DNA from: Peromyscus leucopus
Lineage: Eukaryota; Chordata; Mammalia; Rodentia; Cricetidae
Direction of reading: 5' to 3'
Assembly (NCBI RefSeq): GCF_004664715.2
Contig: NC_051071.1
Location: forward strand, 7,839,231 to 7,903,230
DNA length: 64,000 nucleotides
Position 1 is the first letter of the stretch; each line of letters begins with the position of its first letter. Under the pieces are notes generated by a model, which ran no database searches, was not told where the DNA came from, and worked only from the letters and a program-made list of their open reading frames with translations. Below are positions 12,085 through 23,107 of this stretch, in pieces. The position numbers were made by a program, and so were the translations under genes.

Positions 12085-12495
12085 GATTAATATTTTTTAA
12101 TTTCAAGCAAGTCTTTTGTGAGACTTGTGAATAAGAGATTTTTTTTTCCATTTTTTTAGTGCTTGTTTGTGAGTAGGTACCTTTGTTTTCTCTAGCGAAG
12201 AAATTAAACATGGGGTGAAGACTATGTAGGCACCACCTTGATATCTCATGTTCAATGAGTTGTGTAGGTGTTGTCTTCAGCAATGGGGCCTTGCTGTCAG
12301 TTTGTGGAGAGCGACCTATAGTGTTGGCAAAAGCCTGGGTTATTTGGGGATTCCCATGGGGCCCCGTTGGCCAATAACTCAATTAGATGTAACCCAATCC
12401 CAGTACTGGAAGCTTTGTGTGGTGATAATGGATGGCCAATTAGGTCCTCTGCATATATATTGTAGCTTCCAGTTTAGCGTTTCATGGTATACCTG
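12085..12495. mobile_element. Possible L1-derived fragment
   Basis: The text GTTGTCTTCAGCAATGGGGC, CTTGCTGTCAGTTTGTGGAG, TTCCCATGGGGCCCC and GATGTAACCCAATCCCAGTA is a phrase set I associate with rodent L1 3' regions. Orientation and subfamily are uncertain, and no tail or duplication is visible. Confidence 0.4.
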
Positions 12496-12520
12496 AGTAT
12501 GCCAATAAGTGGAGCTATCA

Positions 12521-12692
12521 TTTTTTTAATTTATTTTTATTTATTGTGTATACAGTGTTCTGTCTGCATGTGTTCTTGCACCAGATCTCATTACAGATGG
12601 TTGTGAGCCACCATGTGGTTGCTGGGAATTGAACTCAGGATCTCTGGAAGAGTAGTCAGTGCTCTTAACCACTGAGCCATCTCTCCAGCCCC
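12521..12692 (-). mobile_element. B2 SINE
   Basis: The reverse complement begins GGGCTGGAGAGATGGCTCAG, the RNA polymerase III box A region of B2. It continues through GTTAAGAGCACTGACTACTC and CACATGGTGGCTCACAACC, and ends in AATAAATAAAAATAAAT. Both A-box-like and B-box-like segments are readable. Confidence 0.95.
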
Positions 12693-12834
12693 AGGGTCTC
12701 TCATTTTTGTGCCTTTTCTTGGGCTCTTTTCTTCTGTTGGTTTATCCTGTCCAACTTTGATATGTTAGTTTTTTTTTTATCTTATATTTTATTTTGTTAT
12801 ATTTTTTAAAAAAATGAATGAGTGATGAAAACCT

Positions 12835-13380
12835 AGCCACTAGGGTAAAGGTTAACAACTGAACATATACTACACCTTTGGCCCCAAGGCTCAGGGGCCA
12901 TTTCAGAGAGAGGGCAAAAAAGTGTAAATGCCAGAGGTAATGGATGATTACAAAGATGCATTTTTTGGACACAGCAGGGCAGCTGTATATAAGAACTCAC
13001 AAAGGTTGTGATGGTGTGAACAAAACTTTTACAAACCCAAACCAGACCAAATCCCATCATAGAGAGAGGATTTAGGGATTAAGGGACTTAGGCACAATCA
13101 ATAGCCATGAAATTACAAGCAGTTATTAGCTATTGGAAAAGGGAGACAGTTTTCTCCAAGGGAATAGTGCCTGGTAAGGTGCCACTCTCCGGTGGAAGAC
13201 CACACTATGAAGAACATTTTGAGCAGCACGAGTCGGTATTGAAGGGTTTATAAATTAAAGGACACAAAGTCTATGGAAAAGGGTGGTAAGCAGACCTGGG
13301 AAGAGGCATCAGGGCGAATATGACCAAAGCACCTTGGATAAAATGTGCAAAGAACTGATAAATAGTTTTTTTCTTTAAAA
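12835..13380 (+). mobile_element. L1 3' UTR fragment (Lx-like)
   Basis: CATTTCAGAGAGAGGGCA, GGACACAGCAGGGCAGCTGT, AAACCCAAACCAGACCAAAT, the 'ggtggaagaccacac' stretch and a terminal AATATGACCAAAGCACCTTG match the order of a rodent L1 3' UTR. It stops just before the promoter end of the next L1. Confidence 0.55.
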
Positions 13381-13659
13381 GAGAAAAAGTAACTACCATT
13401 AGAGACAAAGGAGACTGTGAGAAGATTTCCTAAAGCAGTTATCTGCTTTTCAAGAAAACATCTTTGACATACAGGGTTTTATGATTGTACTTGAAACTAG
13501 ATGTGAAAGACAAGTTACAGTGTATCTGCCTCTCAAGCCTATATGCTCAGAGTCAAGACAGCTTGTAGTAAACTTTAAATATATGTAATATATAAATATA
13601 TTATAAAGTACTATATATTTTAAATTATATTATATATAATAAAAATTGAGACAACTTAG
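13381..13659. other. AT-rich spacer
   Basis: The segment holds a run of TATA-type dinucleotides at 13575-13640. No gene is visible. Confidence 0.5.
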
Positions 13660-15210
13660 TGCATTTTCGCAAAAGAAGGAACCTCTTCCCTGGACTTCAT
13701 ATTACTGCTCACAATTTCAGCAGAAGACTTCTGCTTTACCAGAGGCCACACTTGTACTAGTGACTCCAAATAAGACACTGTCCACTGCCTGCTAACACTC
13801 CTTGAAGCCCACCCAATGACCCCCAACTGTATATCATCCCCTGGGCTCTATATCCCAGCCCATAACTTAGGCAGAAGACTTCTGCTTTACCAGAGGCCAT
13901 GCCACAATAAGAATCAAAGAGACCAAGCAGATATCCAGAATCCCAGAGACAACATTGGCATCCAAAACCCCAGAGGACACACAGGCCTCAAAACCCCACT
14001 AGATACGAAGACTCACTGGTCACCAGAACCACAGGTCACTCAGGCCAGAAGACCAGAAAGGAAACAGAAATCAAGGGAAAAGAACATTAAAAAAAATTCC
14101 ATCTAAGAAAGATAAACTCAGAAATCAACAACTAAACCTGTAATAATCCCAAACGCAGATGCCTAGACATTGGTGTAAGAACACAATCAACAACAGCCAG
14201 GGCAATATGGCACCACCAGAACCCAGCCATTCTACCTCAGCAAGCCCTGGATATTCCAACACAGCTGAAGCATAAGAAAATGACCTTAAATCCAATCTAA
14301 TGATGATGATTGAGGCCCTTAAAGAGGAAATGAATAAATCCCTTAAAGAAAGCCAGGAAAACACAAACAGTGAAGGAAATGAATAAAACTGTTCAAGACC
14401 TGAAAATGGAAATAGAAGCAATAAAGAAAACACAAACTGAGGGAATTCTGGAAATGGAGAATCTAATAAACAAACAGAACTACAGACACACAGCATTACC
14501 AACAAAATACAAGAGATGGAAGAGAGAATCTCAGACATAGAAATTATAGTGGAAGAAATTGATACATTGGTCAAAGAAAATGCTAAATCTAAAAAGTTCG
14601 TAATACAAAATATTAGGGAAATCTGGAACTCTATGAAAAGACCAAACCTAAGAATAGTAACAATAGAAGGAGAAGATTCCCAGCTCAAATGCTCAAAAAG
14701 TATTTTTAACATAATCATAGAAGAAAATTTCTAAAACCTAAAGAAAGAGATGCCTATAAACATACAAGGAGCTTACAGAACACTAAATAAATTAGACCAG
14801 AAAATAAAGTCACCCCTGCCACATAATAATCAAATTACTAATCATACATAACAACAAATATTAAAAGCTGCAAAGGGAAAAGGCCAAGTAACATACAAAG
14901 GCAGACCTACTAGAATTATGCCTGACTTACCAACAGTACTTTAAAAACCAGAATGGCCTAGACAGATGTGCTACAAACTCTAAGAGACTACAGATACCAC
15001 CCAGACTACTATATCCAGGCAAACTTTCAATCACAACAGAATGAGAAAACAAAATATTCAGCGATAAAGTCAAATTTAAACAATATCTGTCCACAAATAC
15101 AGCCTTACAGAAGGTAATAGAAGGAAAACTCCAACCCAAGGAGGTTAACTACACCCTAGAAAACACAGGAAATAAATACATTTACACCAGCAAAATAAAA
15201 AGAAGGGAAG

Positions 15211-15249
<39 letters not shown>

Positions 15250-15932
15250 CCACCACCAAAACAGCAGAAATTAACAATCATTGGTCATACATCACTCCGT
15301 ATCAATGGACTCAATTCCCCAATAAAGGGACACAGGCTAACAGAATGGATGCAAAACAGGACCCACCCTTCAGGTGCATATAAAACACACCTCAACATCA
15401 AAGATAGATGCTACCTCAGGGTAAATGGTTGGAAAAGATTTTCCAATCAAATTGTGCCAAGAAGCAAGCTGGTATAACCATTCTTATATCTAACAAAAGA
15501 GACTTCCAACAAAATTACTCAAAAAGAAGGGAAAATACACTTCATACCTACTCATCAAAGGAAAATCCACCAAGAAGTTCAATTCTGAATGTCTATGCCC
15601 CAAATGCAAGGGCACTTAAATTTGTGAAGGAAACTACTAAATCTTAAATCAAACCCTACACATGAATAGTAGGAGACATCAACATTCTCACCAATGGACA
15701 GGGCATCCAGACAGAAAGTAAGCAGAGAAATAATGGAACTAGCAGACATTATAACTCAAATGGACATAACATATATCTACAGAATGTTTCATCCAAACAG
15801 AAAAGAATATACCTTCTTCCCAGCACCTCATGGAACATTTCCCAAAATTTATCATGTACTCAGTCACAAAGCAAATCTCATCCAATGTAAGCATATTGAA
15901 ATCACCCCCTGAACATTATCAGACTACCAAAG
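13660..15932 (+). mobile_element. L1 element, 5' half (promoter monomers, ORF1, start of ORF2)
   Basis: This is the 5' half of an autonomous LINE-1. The 5' UTR shows two related units about 151 bp apart, both carrying CAGAAGACTTCTGCTTTACC (13721 and 13872), so it kept tandem promoter monomers. Decayed ORF1 runs from about 14100 to 15160: the coiled-coil part includes GAGGAAATGAATAAATCCCT, and the C-terminal part includes AAAGGCAGACCTACTAGAAT. After a (CA)n at 15213-15246, ORF2 begins with the endonuclease region (TATCAATGGACTCAATTCCC, then the stretch translating KKQAGITILISNK at about 15458-15496). Stops and frame breaks mean it is dead. The element is cut at 15932 and resumes at 29356. Confidence 0.9.
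15213..15246. repeat. (CA)n microsatellite inside the L1
   Basis: About 17 CA units lie between the ORF1 and ORF2 remnants of the L1, probably grown from an A/C-rich intergenic segment. Confidence 0.9.
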
Positions 15933-16043
15933 TGTTGGCATCTGGGGGACTAGCCTCCAGACAGACCAGGAATCAAAAGAAATCTATGGCATTGGTGTAT
16001 ACTAAGACTGTTTTATCTGAAGGGGTTAGGGGAAAAGACACTT
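15933..16043 (-). mobile_element. E2, left fragment (unassigned retroelement-like insertion)
   Basis: On the reverse strand this piece ends GATGCCAACA, a CAACA terminus typical of class II LTRs. It abuts L1 sequence at CCAAAG (15927-15932). A matching CCAAGG lies at 29356-29361 beside the resumed L1, so E2 appears to be one insertion spanning 15933-29355, later opened by provirus P. The other end does not read TG, so LTR identity is unproven. Confidence 0.5.
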
Positions 16044-16345
16044 TGAAGCATGAACCTAATCAGTCTTATCAATAAAAACCAGGAGTCAGATATCAGGGTA
16101 ATAACCTAAAAGTTCAGAAATGCAGAGGAACAGCCACCATTGACTTCTTACCTCTCTGATTCCTCCAACCAAAAAGACCAAGATCCTGTCTCTTTGACAT
16201 GAGACCTTGAAGCATGAGACTTCAAAGTGCTGGGAATAAAAGCATGAGCCACCACTGCCCAGACTGCATGGTTAATTAGTGGCTAGCTCCACCCTCTGAT
16301 CACCAGGCAGTTTTATTTGTCAGAACACAAACAAAATATCACACA
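16044..16345 (-). repeat. 3' LTR of provirus P (family X)
   Basis: On the reverse strand it runs from TGTGTGATATTTTGTTTGTG to GGTTCATGCTTCA. It shares CCTGGTTTTTATTGATAAGA and the AAGTGCTGGGA-AAAGC-GAGCCACCACTG B1-like segment (plus strand about 16217-16257) with the 5' LTR. The two LTRs have diverged by substitutions and small indels, showing an old insertion. Confidence 0.85.
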
Positions 16346-16360
16346 TTTCCCCCTTTTTGT
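16346..16360 (-). promoter_or_regulatory. Polypurine tract of provirus P
   Basis: Directly upstream of the 3' LTR the reverse strand reads ACAAAAAGGGGGAAA and then the LTR. This is the expected primer site for plus-strand DNA synthesis and it fixes the orientation of P. The 5' LTR lacks such a tract at its outer edge. Confidence 0.85.
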
Positions 16361-18850
16361 CTAAATAAAAAGCGGTTTTAATTATCATAGAAAAACTATA
16401 TACAATGAGTACAATAACTATATACAAATATATACAGGTAATAGTTACTTTTAAAATGTCTAGTCCATAGCATTTGACAAATTCAGAGTCAATATTTGGT
16501 GAGTCCAAAGTGTTGAACCTAATTCACTTTCTCTCCTAACTTGCATTACCAACCCGAAACTACCTTTTTGTGTCTCTCAACCTTATATACTTTATACTTC
16601 TTTGGTGAGTTTCTTTTTTGAGTCTTGTAACAAGGAAAACTATAACTATAATTATCTAGTCTTCAACTCCATCAGAGACCTGAGAAGAATATAATATTAC
16701 CTGAGTAAACAGGAAGTGCAGAACTAACAACTTCCAAAATTAAGAAATGACAAAAACAGCTAGGTGTTTGGACAGTCACCCAAGGTACCTCTGCAATGCT
16801 GAGGTACCATCTTCAGCCTGCAGGCTTATAATATCTGACAGACTTATCTGTGATGCAGGATTTTTGAAGGACTGTCCCGCCTTGTCTTGGCAAAGTTCAG
16901 CAGTAACTTACTTTTGTGTCCTGCTTGTCCAATTTGGACAGCATACTGTCAGTAGTTAAGGAAATGGCAGTTTCTTGTCCAGTGGTTAATTTTTGTCACA
17001 AAGAAAGTAAACGCCATGTGGAGTTTCTTCAGTGCCCATCATCTTCTCTGAAGTAGATTGGTACTGCCATGAGCAGACATGACTCATTGTCATAAAAAAA
17101 AACCCTTATGTTATTAAAACATCTTAAATGTTATATTCTGTAGAACACTGGAGTTTTCAAAGACCACTTGTCTATCTAAAACATATCTTTGTTTAACCTT
17201 GAAAATATACCTAACATGACTACAAGTTGGATTATAATAGGTGACTAATTACTTAACTGCATTTTATAATAATAATTCTTAATTATCCTAAATATGTTGT
17301 AATAATAACTTTCAATGACTAGAAATTTACATCACACTGTTAAATGAGCTGTATAGATATAATACCTTAAACAAGAGTAGAAACATATGCAATAGTATGT
17401 TCTAACAAAAAATAACCTCAACTTTATATCAATATACAAAAATCCAAGCCAATGTAAAATATTTAAAACTAGTAGTTGCTTTTTTGGTTTAAATGTAGAT
17501 TTAATAATGTGTCCTTTTATCCTATTTCTATATTCTCCCTATTTCTTTTTACAACAAGAGCTCTGAATCTAATCTCCTTTCTTCAGATTTTTTTCCTTAC
17601 CCTACCAATAATACTTTGTAATCAATCTCCCTAAATAATGACAAATATCCATAACCCAACTAAATAACCAAAAGTTGCTCACCCCACCTCTTGGGAATAT
17701 GAGCATTATGTTCTTAAATTTAATTCCTGCTGTCTGAGGGTAACAGCATCTTTAGGGGATGCTGACAAAAAAAAAATTGCAATAATTGTCAAGTCCTGGT
17801 AGAGCTAGCTGAATCATTTATTATCCAGTCTCTGTTTAATGAGAAAGTGCAGGGTTGTCTCAAGTCCTGGCTAGAGTAGTCTATGAGGCTGGACCATCTC
17901 AGCTAGCCACCTTGAAATTGTCCTGAGCAATTTGTAGTCCAAACTCCATCTTTGGGTGGTGTTTGTCAGACTAGTACATTACCACAATCCAGGTGGAATC
18001 ATCATTGTGGGGCCCCATCATCTTTTGCAGACTTCAGAGGTCACTGTTAGGCATGGTCATAGTTCACTGCAAAAACTTAAACATTTTAAATGCCATATGC
18101 GGCAGATCTCAAAGAGGTTAAAGGAGCATAATTTGTTATAGACATCCAGAGTGCAAAAACATAATTCCTAGTTACCTGATAGACACTTAAACCCAAAATC
18201 ATGTATAGGAAGCTAGATGAAGCCTTTTTCTAGAATTAGTCAGTACTCTATATAACCATTAATATCATGACAAAATGTTATATATCTTATAAATTTTGAT
18301 ATAATATTTATACCTCAAGAAACGTTTTAAAGAGCCAAAATTAAACCAATGGATTATGAGATTAGTAATAATAGAATAGTCCCTTAATTTTGATTTTTCT
18401 TCTGTCCCATATCAGGTGGCTCTTCTGACATGAGACAGAGATTTTGGTTTTCCTTTAACAAGCATGCTTGGGTTTAAAGAAGGAGAGAGTCATACTCCAA
18501 CTCCAAAGGCAACTTAAATTTTTAATTAGAATGGGACAATAAAAAGACCATTTGCATTATGTGTCTGTAGAGAACAGAAGAAACAAACATTTGGGAAGAT
18601 GTATGAAATTTTATTCTGTTGGAAATGTGATATACCATTAGGCCAAATTACTCTTTTTCTTGGGACATTTTTTTTCTGGATGATTTGTCCTGTTTCTTCA
18701 CATGTCTCATTTGTATAGTGGTCTTCATATTCCTTCATTCTTCTGGAAAGACAAAAACAAAACCCTGCCCCAACCCTCACTTTTGGCAAGTTATATCTGA
18801 TCAAATGAAAAGCATTTGCTAGTCTTATCAGTTAGTTTGGATTGAATGGT
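16361..18850 (-). other. 3' internal region of P, shared with elements C, D and E
   Basis: This lies between integrase and the 3' LTR. Reading on the reverse strand, blocks match element E (48180-49700) in the same order: GCTTTTGTTTCCACAGAA, a block ending in TATGGGACAGAAGAAAA, CTTGTTTAAGGTATTAT, GACAATGAGTCATGTCTGCT, and a CTTTGCCAAGACAAGG-type block. C and D share the distal part. Frames on the reverse strand are short (for example 18526-18804), so any env or accessory coding is lost. Confidence 0.7.
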
Positions 18851-18899
18851 CATGCTGTTTGATAAACTATCACCTCTTCTAATCAAGAGATCTCTCTTG

Positions 18900-19600
18900 T
18901 TCATATTGAATCTTTATCAATTTTGATAGTATCCTTAGCTTTTCTTCTTCTGTGGAAACAAAAGCAAAACCTCTTTCTCAATGTAACAAATATCCTGGTT
19001 TCCATTCAGAGGTCAGCACATCTTTAAAGTATACAAGCTGGTTTAGTTCAGTAGTTCTTTCTAGTATCCAATTTCTCTTTGTAGCTTTCATTCCTTCATT
19101 CCCTACTCATTAGCATTTATAAAATTTAAAGTTAATAAAGCACTGTGCAATCTATCTCTGGAGGTCTTTATTATCCCTTTATGTTTATTAAGCATATCTT
19201 TTAGAGTTCAAATAGACCTTTCAATAACTGCTTGCCCTGTAGGATTATGTGGTATACCTGTAATATGTTTTATGTTGAAATAAGAAAAAAACAGTTTTGT
19301 TTTACAAGGGACATATGTTGGAGCATTGTCAGTCTTAATTTGTACAGATACACCCATGATGGCCATAACTTCTAAAAATCTGTGATTACAGAATCAGCCT
19401 TTTCAAAACTATTGATATCTATGGTATGGTGTATATATTTTAATTTTCCAAACTCTGCAAAATAAAACACATCTATTTGTCAAATTTCATTTTTTGAGTA
19501 CACTTTGGGTTACTTTTGACAGGTAATGGAGTTTGGTCATACAAGGAACAAGTAGTACATTTTCTTATAATTTCCTTGGCTTGTTGCCAGGTACTGGAAA
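18900..19600 (-). pseudogene. Integrase remnant of provirus P
   Basis: Retroviral integrase inserts viral DNA into the host chromosome using three acidic residues (D, D, E). On the reverse strand, 19322-19336 encodes the second-Asp region (TDNAPTY, where relatives usually have TDNGP-Y). About 19212-19260 encodes the Glu region, reading IPHNPTGQAVIE. Both acidic residues survive, but stops and frame changes around them mean no functional protein. The C-terminal end, near 18960-19010, is the part also kept in element E. Confidence 0.75.
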
Positions 19601-19999
19601 ATATCTTTTTTTTTTTTTTCAAACTTTTTATAGTGACATGTTTTTTTTTAATGAGATTCTGAGGCTTCTGGTATATTTTCCTACCAATAGTTGATCAATT
19701 GCATCATTACCTTGTGTTAGATGGCCTGGTAGACCCATGAGGAAATTTTAGCATTAGTAAAAGGTACTAACAATTTCTGCTGGGACTATTCTGTTAATTA
19801 ACAAAGTCTCAATTTTCCTTTTAGAATCAATTTGGAAACCTTTTCTACATAGGTCTTTAATTTCTTACTCTGTGCAGTAAAAATATCCATTTTAAGATAT
19901 TATCTTCTCTCTGAATTAAAATTCTAGTAGGGGAATGTGTAGAAGGTAAAATAACCAGAATGCAATCAAGCTCTGGATCCAAATGATCAACATGTGCAT

Positions 20000-20900
20000 C
20001 CTGTAATTTCTTTTCTACCAAAGTCAATTCTCTCTCAGCTTCAGCTGATAGTTTTCTTGGACTGTTTAAGTCTTTGTCACATTGTTAGGTTTAAAACAAG
20101 TTACTCAGTTCTTGAGTTGTTAATCCAATTGTGGGCCATAGCCATTTAATGTCTCCCAGTAATTTTTGAAATTCATTAAGGATCTGCAATTGATATCTCC
20201 CGATTTGTACCTTTTGGGGTTAAATATTTTGTAAGCCTATTATATATCCTAGGTAATTAATAGAATCTCCTCTTTATATTTTTTTCAGAGACAATTTATA
20301 ATCCCCAACAAGGTAAAATTTTCTTTCCTTCTTCAAATATTTCTCTAAAGTATCTACATTTGAATCAGCTAGTAAGATATCACCTATATAGTGGTAAATT
20401 ATAGATTGAGAAAACTGCACATAAATCATTTCCACTGGCTGCCATGCAAAGTATTAGCACAGGGTGAGGCTGTTTAACATTCCTTGTCGGGGAATCTTCC
20501 ACTAATATCTTTTAACAGGCTGAAAATTCTTATAAGTAGGCACTGTGAAGGCAAATTTTTCTTTATCCTTTTCTTGTAAACACATACTGAAGAAGCAGTC
20601 TTTTCAATCAATAACTGTAATGGACCAGTAATAAAGAAGGCAGGGGAGTTCCAGGCTGTAAAGAGCCAATTGGCTGAATCACCTTACTAATAGCTCTTAG
20701 GTCTGTTACCATTCTCCATTTTTCCAGATTTCTTTTTAATAACAAATACAGGAGAATTCCAAGGACTGTTTAATTCCTCAATATGTTGAGCATTTAGCAG
20801 CTCCTGTACCAGCTGTTCCAAGGCTTGTAATTTTTCTGATGTCAAAGGCCATTGTTCTACCCAGACAGGTTTGTCAATTAATCATCTTAAAGGTAGGGCT
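20000..20900 (-). pseudogene. Reverse transcriptase remnant of provirus P
   Basis: The reverse strand around 20690-20880 encodes the N-terminal RT region typical of betaretrovirus-like pol (VEQWPL, then [19 protein letters not shown]). Around 20379-20390 the catalytic YxDD box reads Y-I-G-D, so one catalytic aspartate is replaced. Further frameshifts separate these blocks. No functional polymerase is predicted. RNase H should follow towards 19950-19600 but has no motif I can point to. Confidence 0.8.
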
Positions 20901-20969
20901 GTTGGTACCTTTGAAAGATAAGCAGCTGTTGTGCCCTGTTTTTCTACAACCTGAATGGTTTGTGACTGT

Positions 20970-21300
20970 TCTTTATAATAGTTTATAATATTTTTTTGCA
21001 GAAAAATGGTTTGTTTCTGATATTGGAGGAATATTAATCTGAGTATTGCATTGCTGTAACAAATCATGTCCCCATAAATTCATTGCTATATTAGCCACAT
21101 ATGACTTCGTTTTCCTCTCTGTCCTTCTGGCCCTATACATTATACTGACCTTACACTTTGTTTTACCTGAGATAAAATTCCAGTCCCTAAAAGCCGAACA
21201 TTTATTTCCTGAAGAGGCCAATTTGGATGCCAAGATTTGGGTACAATTATTGTTACATCTGCCCCTGTGTCTACAAAACCTTCAATTATAATGTTATTTA
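20970..21300 (-). pseudogene. Aspartic protease remnant of provirus P
   Basis: The retroviral protease cleaves Gag-Pol polyproteins. The active-site motif V-D-T-G-A-D is readable on the reverse strand at about 21257-21274. Downstream the frame is broken, and a (TTG)n run at 21421-21441 (plus strand) lies just upstream. The position between gag and RT fits the gag-pro-pol order. Confidence 0.75.
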
Positions 21301-21639
21301 TTCATACCTTTAGCTTTGGCCTTTGGTCATTAATAGAAGCCTGTCAAAATATCTACCTCATGGTTTCTCCTCAAATTTGTTTTATCTTCTAAAGCTGTTG
21401 TTTCATCCATAGCAGTACAGTTTTGTTGTTGTTGTTGTTGTTACAATAGGCGTATGTCCTTTAATTGCTCTGGGGAGGATTTTCACACTTTGTGAAACAA
21501 CTTTGACATAAGGGTCTACAAGAAACCCCTTAAAGTGTTTCCTGAAGGCAAAGGGTTATGTTGACTGACACTTGTTGACCTGCATTTGTTGGTCCAATGT
21601 CAGTCATTGCCCCACCTTCTGCATACTACAGAAGGCAGG

Positions 21640-22960
21640 GACCTTATGTTTGGATTATTCTTAGGAAAAAAAAAAACATTGTTTCTAAGAATGCCTTGTT
21701 TACAGTCCCTTTTATGTGACCTTGTTTACCACAATTGAGAGATTTGACATTTGGATTTTTCTTCAAACCTTGGGAAATTACCTCTCCTATCCAAACATCA
21801 ACATGGTTATAAGATTCAATATTGACTGTATCTTGGATCCATTCCTCCAAGGGTGTTGATTTTGGCTTTAAAGGCCTAACTACCCTTTTGTATTGTGAAT
21901 TATCATTTTCAAAAGACAGAGATTTGGTTATTATTTGTCTAGCTTCTGAATTTGGTATCATTCAATTTACAGTTGAAGTCAAACTTTGTAAGAAACCAGT
22001 GAATTTCTTTTGAGCCCTGTATAACTTTAGAAAGTGACTCAGTTTTCTTTTTGACTTCTATAATTCTGTCCCAAGCATTCAAAGCTGCTGCATGGCATAA
22101 AGCCAGGGTGTGGTCATTATATAGAAACTGTCTTTGTACACCTGAATAATCACTCTCTCCAAGTAGCTGGTCTTGGGAGATTTCATTACCTCTAGCCTTA
22201 CTTCATTGTTTAACAATCCTATCCTCACCTTTCCACCAGGTACTCACTATAATTGAGGAGCAGGTTCCAATACTGTTGTAACCAATTTTTTTCAGTCTTA
22301 TGGGATAATTCTGCTACTAGTTGACCATGAATTTAACATCTGCTTCACAAAAGATGATTGCATACTATATGAGGCTATAGCTTCCTTAAATCTCCTCAAA
22401 TTTAACATTTTCATAGGAGTCCAGTGATTGCTTCCATAGCTTTGGGGATACCTCTCATTTGGAAGTTGTTCCTGTATGGTGACTGGATAAATTAAGATTG
22501 GCTGTTTGATAAACCTAGGCTGTAATGGTGAGGTTGGTTCTCCTTTAAATTCCCCTGTCTGTGTCTGAATATCTCTATGATCTGTTTTAATAAGTTTTTC
22601 TAAGGCTTGTAACTTTTGTATAGTAAGTTTTTCTAAGATTTTTGTATTACCAGTCATCTTTTTGCTCTCTTCAGCAGTAAATATTTCTAGATCTTTTACC
22701 TTACTGATTAAAATTGTATTAATCTCCTTAGCAATTATTTGTAAGGCTTGCATATTATTACTAGTAACATTTTCTAAGACTTTTATCTTTTGAATAGTAA
22801 CTTTTTCTAAGGTTTGCATATTATTGGTCACCTTTTTGCTCCTTTTATCAGTAAATATTTCTAAAACTTACTATTCCTTAGTAATTATTTGTAAGGCTTG
22901 CATATTATCAGTAGTAGCATTTTTGAAGGCCTGTATCTTGGCACTCATATCAACCAACTA
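21640..22960 (-). pseudogene. gag remnant of provirus P
   Basis: Gag forms the viral particle. Two reverse-strand open stretches remain. The distal one (21644-21961) carries a nucleocapsid zinc knuckle (around 21700-21760) reading S-L-N-C-G-K-Q-G-H: the core Cys and His survive, but the first and last cysteines of CX2CX4HX4C are replaced. The proximal one (22298-22831, 177 aa) has repeats of the kind LEKLTIQKLQALE, likely coiled-coil. That part contains a tandem duplication of about 174 bp, an exact multiple of three. The frame between the two stretches is broken. Confidence 0.75.
22600..22950 (-). repeat. Tandem ~174-bp duplication in gag of P
   Basis: GTCATCTTTTTGCTC at 22653 and GTCACCTTTTTGCTC at 22827 start matching blocks. 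CAGTAAATATTTCTA, TTATTTGTAAGGCTTGCATA and a CTAAG-AATAGTAA pattern recur with the same spacing. Copies differ by roughly one in six bases, so the duplication is old or its units were already divergent. Confidence 0.7.
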
Positions 22961-23107
22961 TTTTAGAAATAAAACAAGAATTATAAAACTGAAAGACCCT
23001 ACCCCTTCAGGCTTATATCCCCAAGCCCCAGGAGAATAAGGAACTAAAAAGAAAACTAGTTCCAAGGGCCACCTGACTCAGCCATTATTCAACCACCCTT
23101 GCCACAA

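Noticed and set aside
14125..14718. 197-codon reverse-strand frame, the longest in the window
   Set aside because: It is the antisense of the L1 ORF1 remnant, where A-rich sense sequence gives a Ser/Leu/Phe-rich frame.
16361..18850. An env gene in provirus P
   Set aside because: No long frame, signal peptide or transmembrane pattern was readable, so env is not claimed.
22600..22950. CRISPR-like repeat array
   Set aside because: Only two diverged long units inside a retroviral gag in a mammalian genome; no repeat-spacer pattern.
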